Shown in pieces: positions 7,113-11,177 of a stretch of 11,177 bases of DNA. The notes below the pieces were generated by a model. The model ran no database searches and had not been told where the DNA came from. It saw only the letters and a program-made list of their open reading frames with translations. The DNA is from Gammaproteobacteria bacterium (GTDB lineage: Bacteria > Pseudomonadota > Gammaproteobacteria > UBA9214). The position numbers were made by a program, and so were the translations under genes. Position 1 is the stretch's first letter, and every line of letters starts with the position of its first letter. The stretch spans positions 1 through 11,177 of the forward strand of contig JAOUCV010000045.1 in assembly GCA_029859555.1 (NCBI GenBank). Reading direction: 5' to 3'.

Positions 7113-8080
7113 TGAAGTATTCACGTATCACCGGTACCGGCAGTTATTTGCCTGAAAAAGTACTCACCAATCATGACCTGGAAAAGATCATGGATACGTC
7201 GGATGAGTGGATTCGTGATCGCACTGGTATTTACAAGCGACATATCGCTGCCGGTGGCGAGACAACCTGTGATCTGGCTGAAATAGCCGCATCACGCGCC
7301 ATGGAAGCGGCAGGACGTACGCCACGTCAGATTGATCTGATTGTACTGGCAACAACGACGCCTGACAGGGTGTTTCCAAGCACTGCCTGCCTGTTGCAGC
7401 AACGGCTCGATATTCACGGCACGGCGGCATTTGATGTGCAGGCGGTGTGTACCGGTTTTGTCTATGCGCTTGGTATTGCCGACAAGTTTATTAAAACCGG
7501 TGCGGCGAAATGTGCACTGGTGGTTGGTGCAGAAACACTGTCCCGTATTGTTGACTGGAATGACCGCGGTACCGGCATTCTGTTTGGTGATGGAGCCGGT
7601 GCTGTCATCATCGAGGCAAGTGATGAGCCCGGCATCCTGTCTACACACCTGCATGCCGACGGCAGTTACGAACATTTACTGACAGTGCCGGCCGGTATTT
7701 CTGCCGGTTACGACAAGGTGCTGGCCGGTCAGGCCTACGTGCAGATGCAGGGTAATGAAGTATTCAAAATGGCTGTGAATACACTCGGCCGTATTGTTGA
7801 TGAGACACTGGCTGCCAACAATATGGAAAAATCCGATATTGACTGGCTGATTCCGCACCAGGCAAATATTCGTATTATCCAGGCGACTGCACGCAAGCTG
7901 AAGATGTCCATGGATCATGTGGTTGTGACCGTTGACGAACACGGCAATACCTCGGCTGCCTCGGTGCCGCTGGCGCTTGATACCGCGGTTCGCGACGGTC
8001 GTATCAAGCGCGGGGAAATATTGCTGATGGAGGCCTTTGGTGGTGGTTTCACCTGGGGTTCCGCTTTACTGAAATACTGA
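7112..8080 (+). CDS. fabH: 3-oxoacyl-ACP synthase III (KAS III)
   Basis: FabH condenses acetyl-CoA with malonyl-ACP to start fatty-acid synthesis in the cytoplasm. The 322-residue protein has the complete Cys-His-Asn triad: Cys113 in [10 protein letters not shown], His249 in [10 protein letters not shown] and Asn279 in HGNTSAAS. The N-terminal [14 protein letters not shown] and [12 protein letters not shown] segments are typical, and the ending [13 protein letters not shown] is the normal C-terminus. The start ATG overlaps the plsX stop by one base, with AGG about eight bases upstream. The TGA stop at 8078-8080 lies inside the first copy of a tandem 8-bp repeat that runs into the fabD leader, so a change in copy number would not alter the FabH protein. 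Confidence 0.98.
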   Translation: MKYSRITGTGSYLPEKVLTNHDLEKIMDTSDEWIRDRTGIYKRHIAAGGETTCDLAEIAASRAMEAAGRTPRQIDLIVLATTTPDRVFPSTACLLQQRLDIHGTAAFDVQAVCTGFVYALGIADKFIKTGAAKCALVVGAETLSRIVDWNDRGTGILFGDGAGAVIIEASDEPGILSTHLHADGSYEHLLTVPAGISAGYDKVLAGQAYVQMQGNEVFKMAVNTLGRIVDETLAANNMEKSDIDWLIPHQANIRIIQATARKLKMSMDHVVVTVDEHGNTSAASVPLALDTAVRDGRIKRGEILLMEAFGGGFTWGSALLKY

Positions 8081-8116
8081 TTCCCTGATTCCCTGATTCC
8101 CTGATTCCCTGATTCC
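8077..8116 (+). repeat. Tandem repeat, five perfect copies of the 8-bp unit CTGATTCC
   Basis: Five uninterrupted and identical copies of CTGATTCC fill 8077-8116. The first copy holds the fabH stop codon, and the array ends 14 bases before the fabD ATG. On the sense strand the array is pyrimidine-rich and contains nothing resembling a Shine-Dalgarno sequence. A perfect short array of this kind can gain or lose units by strand slippage; each change would move fabD by 8 bases relative to the fabH stop. The same octamer occurs once more at 1191-1198, just after the sppA stop. Confidence 0.97.
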
Positions 8117-8130
8117 CGTTCTTGATACAT

Positions 8131-9084
8131 ATGAATACTGCTACAGATACTGTTGATGAAACACTGGCGATTGTGTTTCCCGGCCAGGGGTCACAATCTC
8201 CTGGCATGTTGTCAGAACTCGCCGAAAACGAATCCTTGATAAAAGAAACATTTGCGCAGGCGAGTGACGTGCTCGGATATGACCTGTGGCAACTTTGCCA
8301 GGACGGTCCGGAAGAAGAACTTAATCGCACCGACAAAACACAGCCTGCCATGCTGGCCGCAGGCGTTGCGGTGTGGCGTGCATGGCGACATGCCGGTGGT
8401 GCTGCACCGGGCGTGATGGCCGGACACAGTCTTGGCGAATATACCGCGCTGGTCTGTGCCGGCGCGATCGAGTTCACGGATGCCGTTAGCCTGGTCGAAC
8501 AGCGTGGACGTTGTATGCAGTCAGCAGTACCCGCCGGGGTCGGTGCCATGGCGGCCATCCTGGGGCTTGATGACGCAACCGTTACCGATGTCTGTGAGCG
8601 GGCAGCTGCGGGTGAAGTGGTCTCGCCGGTAAATTTTAATTCCCCGGGGCAGGTGGTGATTGCCGGAAATACTGATGCCGTGCAACGTGCCATGGTGCTG
8701 GCAAAAGAAGCCGGGGCAAAGCGTGCCTTGCCACTGGCTGTGAGCGTGCCGTCACACTGTTCCCTGATGCAGCCGGCTGCAGAACAGTTTGCCGCGCGAC
8801 TGGCGCAAACCGTTATCAATACAACGTCTATTGCGGTTTTGCAGAATGTCGATGCAAAACCACATGACCAGCCTGACGTGATTCGGGATAATCTTAAAAA
8901 ACAGCTCTACTGTCCGGTACAGTGGGTAGCGTCTGTACAAAACCTGGGGGCCCGCGGTGTTACCCGCATTGTTGAGGCGGGGCCCGGCAAGGTGCTTGCC
9001 GGTTTATGCAAACGCATTGATAAATCTATCGCCAACGCAGCCGTGTATGATCCGGCTTCATTAGCTGCGGCGCTGGACAACTAG
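8131..9084 (+). CDS. fabD: Malonyl-CoA:ACP transacylase
   Basis: FabD transfers malonate from malonyl-CoA to ACP, making the extender for chain elongation. From the ATG at 8131 the protein has 317 residues. Catalytic positions agree with E. coli FabD at a constant offset of eight: Ser100 in GHSLGEY, Arg125, His209 in VPSHC and Gln258; the oxyanion region FPGQGSQ is at 16-22. The N-terminal ten residues are a short extension. A TTG at 8122 in the same frame would add three residues, but ATG is preferred and neither has a ribosome binding site; an in-frame TGA lies at 8110-8112. The leader consists mainly of the tandem repeat. Translation may depend on coupling with fabH, 50 bases upstream. Forty-two bases separate it from fabG. 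Confidence 0.96.
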   Translation: MNTATDTVDETLAIVFPGQGSQSPGMLSELAENESLIKETFAQASDVLGYDLWQLCQDGPEEELNRTDKTQPAMLAAGVAVWRAWRHAGGAAPGVMAGHSLGEYTALVCAGAIEFTDAVSLVEQRGRCMQSAVPAGVGAMAAILGLDDATVTDVCERAAAGEVVSPVNFNSPGQVVIAGNTDAVQRAMVLAKEAGAKRALPLAVSVPSHCSLMQPAAEQFAARLAQTVINTTSIAVLQNVDAKPHDQPDVIRDNLKKQLYCPVQWVASVQNLGARGVTRIVEAGPGKVLAGLCKRIDKSIANAAVYDPASLAAALDN

Positions 9085-9126
9085 TCTCGCCGGGCAAACA
9101 GGAACGAAATCTCCAGGGGTCTTCTT

Positions 9127-9870
9127 ATGTCTTTTGATAGTGAAATAGCACTGGTAACCGGCGCGAGCCGCGGCATTGGCAAGGCGATTGCTGCAGCCCT
9201 GGGTGAGCAGGGTGCGACGGTCATCGGCACAGCAACCACTGAAAGTGGTGCGCAGGGTATAGCAGACAGCTTTTCTGCGGCAGCTATCAAGGGCGCTGGC
9301 AGGGTACTGAATGTGACCGATCCCGACTCGATTGCAAGCCTGCTTGAGAGTGTTCAAAAAGAATATGGGGCACCAACGATCCTGATCAACAACGCCGGTA
9401 TAACGCGCGACAATTTACTGATGCGTATGAAGGATGATGAATGGCTGGATGTTATCGAAACCAATCTGACCTCTGCCTTTCGCATGAGCAAGGCCTGCTT
9501 GCGGGGTATGATGAAGGCCAGGCGTGGCAGGATTGTCACAATAACCTCGGTCATTGGCGCCACCGGTAACCCTGGTCAGGCCAACTATGCGGCTACCAAG
9601 GCAGGTGTAATCGGTTTTACCAAGTCACTGGCGCGGGAAATCGGCTCGCGGGGTATCACCGTCAACTCGGTGGCACCGGGCTTTATCGATACGGATATGA
9701 CCCGGGAATTACCGGAAGCGCAGCAGCAGGCGTTACTGCAACAGATCCCGCTTGGACGGCTTGGTGCAGTCGAGGATATTGCCAATGCGGTGGTCTTTCT
9801 GACTTCGGAAAACGCTGCCTATATCACCGGTGAAACCATTCATGTGAATGGTGGTATGTATATGGGCTAG
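9127..9870 (+). CDS. fabG: 3-oxoacyl-ACP reductase
   Basis: FabG is the NADPH-dependent reductase that turns 3-ketoacyl-ACP into 3-hydroxyacyl-ACP. The 247-residue protein is a classical short-chain dehydrogenase: the cofactor loop TGASRGIGKAIA (11-22), NNAG (88-91), Asn113, Ser141, and the catalytic YAATK with Tyr154 and Lys158. The position between fabD and acpP and the ending TGETIHVNGGMYMG make FabG, not another SDR, the right call. A good AGGGG ribosome binding site lies seven bases before the ATG. The gap to acpP (227 bases) is the longest in the fab run and contains a separate candidate promoter. Confidence 0.98.
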   Translation: MSFDSEIALVTGASRGIGKAIAAALGEQGATVIGTATTESGAQGIADSFSAAAIKGAGRVLNVTDPDSIASLLESVQKEYGAPTILINNAGITRDNLLMRMKDDEWLDVIETNLTSAFRMSKACLRGMMKARRGRIVTITSVIGATGNPGQANYAATKAGVIGFTKSLAREIGSRGITVNSVAPGFIDTDMTRELPEAQQQALLQQIPLGRLGAVEDIANAVVFLTSENAAYITGETIHVNGGMYMG

Positions 9871-10016
9871 CTGTGCATCGAATCTGGACGCGGGCTTTAC
9901 TGCTACAGAAAATCATGAGTATTCTATAAGGCAATGTTATATAAGTAAAAATATTGACTGGCGCAGCGTTCTACAGTTGCTCCTGTTTTCACCGGATACG
10001 GGGAGATGGATGTAAC

Positions 10017-10046
10017 TTGTATGTTGTCTCTCGCTTTCACTACAAT
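10017..10046 (+). promoter_or_regulatory. Candidate acpP promoter
   Basis: TACAAT (10041-10046) matches five of six -10 positions; a weak -35, TTGTAT (10017-10022), lies 18 bases upstream. Transcription would start near 10053, about 45 bases before the acpP ATG. The rest of the 227-base fabG-acpP gap is AT-rich around 9920-9955 with two TATAAG boxes (near 9925 and 9941) but no good matching -35. A separate acpP promoter is expected from the very high demand for ACP. Confidence 0.45.
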
Positions 10047-10052
10047 ACCTCC

Positions 10053-10066
10053 GCAGCCTCGGCTGC
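10053..10066 (+). other. Short hairpin at predicted 5' end of acpP mRNA
   Basis: GCAGCC-TC-GGCTGC is a perfect inverted repeat, giving a 5-bp GC-rich stem with a CTCG loop. If transcription starts as predicted, the stem would form the very beginning of the acpP mRNA and leave the GAGAGGA ribosome binding region single-stranded. Such 5' stems are known to slow mRNA decay (as in ompA). It lacks a following T run, so it is unlikely to be a fabG terminator. Confidence 0.4.
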
Positions 10067-10097
10067 CTAAATCAAATACTGAGAGGAAAAACCCGAA

Positions 10098-10334
10098 ATG
10101 AGCAATATTGATGAGCGCGTCAAGAAGATTGTTGTTGAGCAATTGGGGGTTAAGGAAGACGAAGTGAGCAACAGCTCTTCTTTCGTTGATGACCTTGGCG
10201 CTGATTCTCTGGATACCGTTGAGCTGGTGATGGCCCTGGAAGAGGAATTCGAGTGTGAAATTCCTGACGAAGAGGCTGAAAAGATTACGACTGTCCAGCA
10301 GGCTGTTGATTATATTAACGCCAACAAGGACTAG
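10098..10334 (+). CDS. acpP: Acyl carrier protein
   Basis: This 78-residue, strongly acidic protein carries growing acyl chains on a phosphopantetheine arm. The attachment site is Ser37 (counting Met1) in [19 protein letters not shown], the universal ACP motif. Length and sequence are close to E. coli AcpP, including [18 protein letters not shown] at the start and [10 protein letters not shown] at the end. GAGAGGA lies about eleven bases before the ATG. The gene has its own candidate promoter and is followed by a strong terminator-like hairpin, so a short monocistronic mRNA is expected in addition to read-through into fabF. Confidence 0.99.
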   Translation: MSNIDERVKKIVVEQLGVKEDEVSNSSSFVDDLGADSLDTVELVMALEEEFECEIPDEEAEKITTVQQAVDYINANKD

Positions 10335-10352
10335 TTTTTCCTCTGTTATTCA

Positions 10353-10390
10353 GGCCGTACCCGATTATCCAGCGGGTGCGGCCTTTTATC
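10353..10390 (+). terminator. Rho-independent terminator or attenuator between acpP and fabF
   Basis: GGCCGTACCCG (10353-10363) pairs with CGGGTGCGGCC (10373-10383) to give an 11-bp GC-rich stem with one T-G wobble and a 9-base loop, followed directly by TTTTATCTT. This is the best intrinsic terminator in the window. Since fabF follows 45 bases later on the same strand without a clear promoter, partial read-through probably sets a high acpP to fabF ratio. Confidence 0.85.
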
Positions 10391-10434
10391 TTGTACGAGC
10401 TGAAATCCTGGCAGGGCCTTGTGGGGGTTAAACG

Positions 10435-11177
10435 TTGTCAAAAAGACGTGTTGTTGTAACCGGCCTCGGTGTCGTATCTCCCGTTGGTAACAGCGTCAAG
10501 GCGGCCTGGGACAATATCCTGGCCGGCAAAAGCGGCATAGCGCCAATTACCAATTTTGATGTCTCTGATTTCTCGGTACGCTTTGGCGGTGAAATCAGGG
10601 ATTTCGACGTGTCCGAATATATCCCCAATAAAGATGCACGTCGTATGGGTGAATTTATCCACTACGGTATTGCTGCGGCAAGTCAGGCGATCAAGGATTC
10701 GGGTATCGAGATTACGGACGCAAATGCCAGTCGTGCCGGTGTCGCTATTGGTTCGGGAATTGGTGGTTTGCATGGGATCGAAAATGCCTACAGTGCATAT
10801 CTGGACGGTGGTCCCCGCAAGATCTCGCCGTTTTTTGTGCCGGGTAATATCATCAACATGATTGCCGGTAACCTGTCGATTATGTATGGCCTGAAAGGGC
10901 CCAATATCGCGATTGTGACCGCCTGTACCACCTCAACGCATAATATTGGCGTAGCGGCACGCACCATTGCCTACAATGATGCCGATATTATGGTGGCCGG
11001 TGGTGCCGAGATGACAACCTGTCCTACCGGTATCGGTGGTTTTGCATCCGCACGTGCCTTATCAACCCGCAATGATGACCCGGCCGCGGCGAGCCGCCCA
11101 TGGGATACGGATCGTGACGGTTTTGTCCTCAGTGACGGTGCCGGCATCCTGGTGCTGGAAGAGTATGAACAGGCCCG
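10435..11177 (+). CDS. fabF: 3-oxoacyl-ACP synthase II (KAS II), partial, cut by window end
   Basis: FabF elongates acyl-ACP with malonyl-ACP. The first 247 codons are present. Landmarks: the start [24 protein letters not shown] (106-112), [10 protein letters not shown], and the nucleophile Cys164 in [12 protein letters not shown], the same number as in E. coli FabF; the two catalytic histidines lie beyond the window. The start is TTG at 10435: an in-frame TAA at 10429-10431 and an ACG between them leave no ATG, and the family N-terminus begins exactly here. A GGGGG ribosome binding site lies seven to eight bases before it. The residues after the nucleophile (TTST) differ from E. coli (TSGV), within family variation. 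It is separated from acpP by a terminator-like hairpin. Confidence 0.97.
   Translation, partial: MSKRRVVVTGLGVVSPVGNSVKAAWDNILAGKSGIAPITNFDVSDFSVRFGGEIRDFDVSEYIPNKDARRMGEFIHYGIAAASQAIKDSGIEITDANASRAGVAIGSGIGGLHGIENAYSAYLDGGPRKISPFFVPGNIINMIAGNLSIMYGLKGPNIAIVTACTTSTHNIGVAARTIAYNDADIMVAGGAEMTTCPTGIGGFASARALSTRNDDPAAASRPWDTDRDGFVLSDGAGILVLEEYEQA

Noticed and set aside
8077..8116. CRISPR or other spacer-containing array
   Set aside because: The units are 8 bases, directly adjacent and without spacers, and no cas gene is nearby.
8122..8130. TTG at 8122 as the fabD start
   Set aside because: It adds only three residues without family support, and a normal ATG follows at 8131.
8049..8819. Minus-strand reading frame of 256 codons opposite fabD that includes the repeat as [12 protein letters not shown] peptide repeats
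   Set aside because: The peptide repeat is only the translation of the 8-bp array read on the other strand; the rest is a shadow of fabD. The appearance of a repeat protein is misleading.
9920..9950. TATAAG boxes in the AT-rich part of the fabG-acpP gap as the acpP promoter
   Set aside because: No -35 element with acceptable spacing is seen, and the start would give a leader of over 140 bases; the TACAAT at 10041 fits better.

Overview
This window is a core fatty-acid and phospholipid synthesis locus of a gammaproteobacterium. The evidence is the gene order HAD phosphatase, S49 peptidase, maf/yceF, yceD, rpmF, plsX, fabH, fabD, fabG, acpP, fabF, which matches the order known from Pseudomonas and Escherichia relatives, together with protein motifs that fit gammaproteobacterial versions (L32 without zinc cysteines, YceF-type Maf, FabF beginning SKRRVVVTG). 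Genus cannot be decided from the sequence alone. I see no phage, transposon, CRISPR array, rRNA or tRNA.

Layout: 1-175 is the tail of a HAD-family hydrolase, followed by a single-domain membrane-anchored S49 (SppA-like) peptidase at 211-1188, both on the plus strand. A minus-strand block runs from 5131 down to 1253: a biotin carboxylase subunit (pycA-like), a carboxyltransferase plus biotin-carrier subunit (pycB/oadA-like), then maf. The first two together form a two-subunit, biotin-dependent pyruvate carboxylase. They sit between maf and yceD, which are usually direct divergent neighbours. A 132-bp divergent control region (5132-5263) separates this block from the plus-strand run yceD, rpmF, plsX, fabH, fabD, fabG, acpP and fabF (cut by the window end).

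How the genes work together: PlsX makes acyl-phosphate from acyl-ACP and so links fatty-acid synthesis to phospholipid synthesis. FabD loads malonate onto ACP, FabH starts the chain, FabF elongates it, and FabG reduces the 3-ketoacyl-ACP. AcpP carries all intermediates. YceD and L32 belong to the ribosome side of this conserved cluster. The carboxylase would replenish oxaloacetate from pyruvate; its placement beside lipid genes is suggestive but no direct link is shown.

I found no clearly new biological system. The points that deserve a second look are regulatory: five perfect tandem copies of an 8-bp unit that include the fabH stop codon and occupy the place where a fabD ribosome binding site should be; a strong promoter for yceD so close to the start codon that the mRNA would be almost leaderless; a small inverted repeat between the divergent promoters; a hairpin at the predicted 5' end of the acpP mRNA and a terminator after acpP; and a TTG start for fabF.
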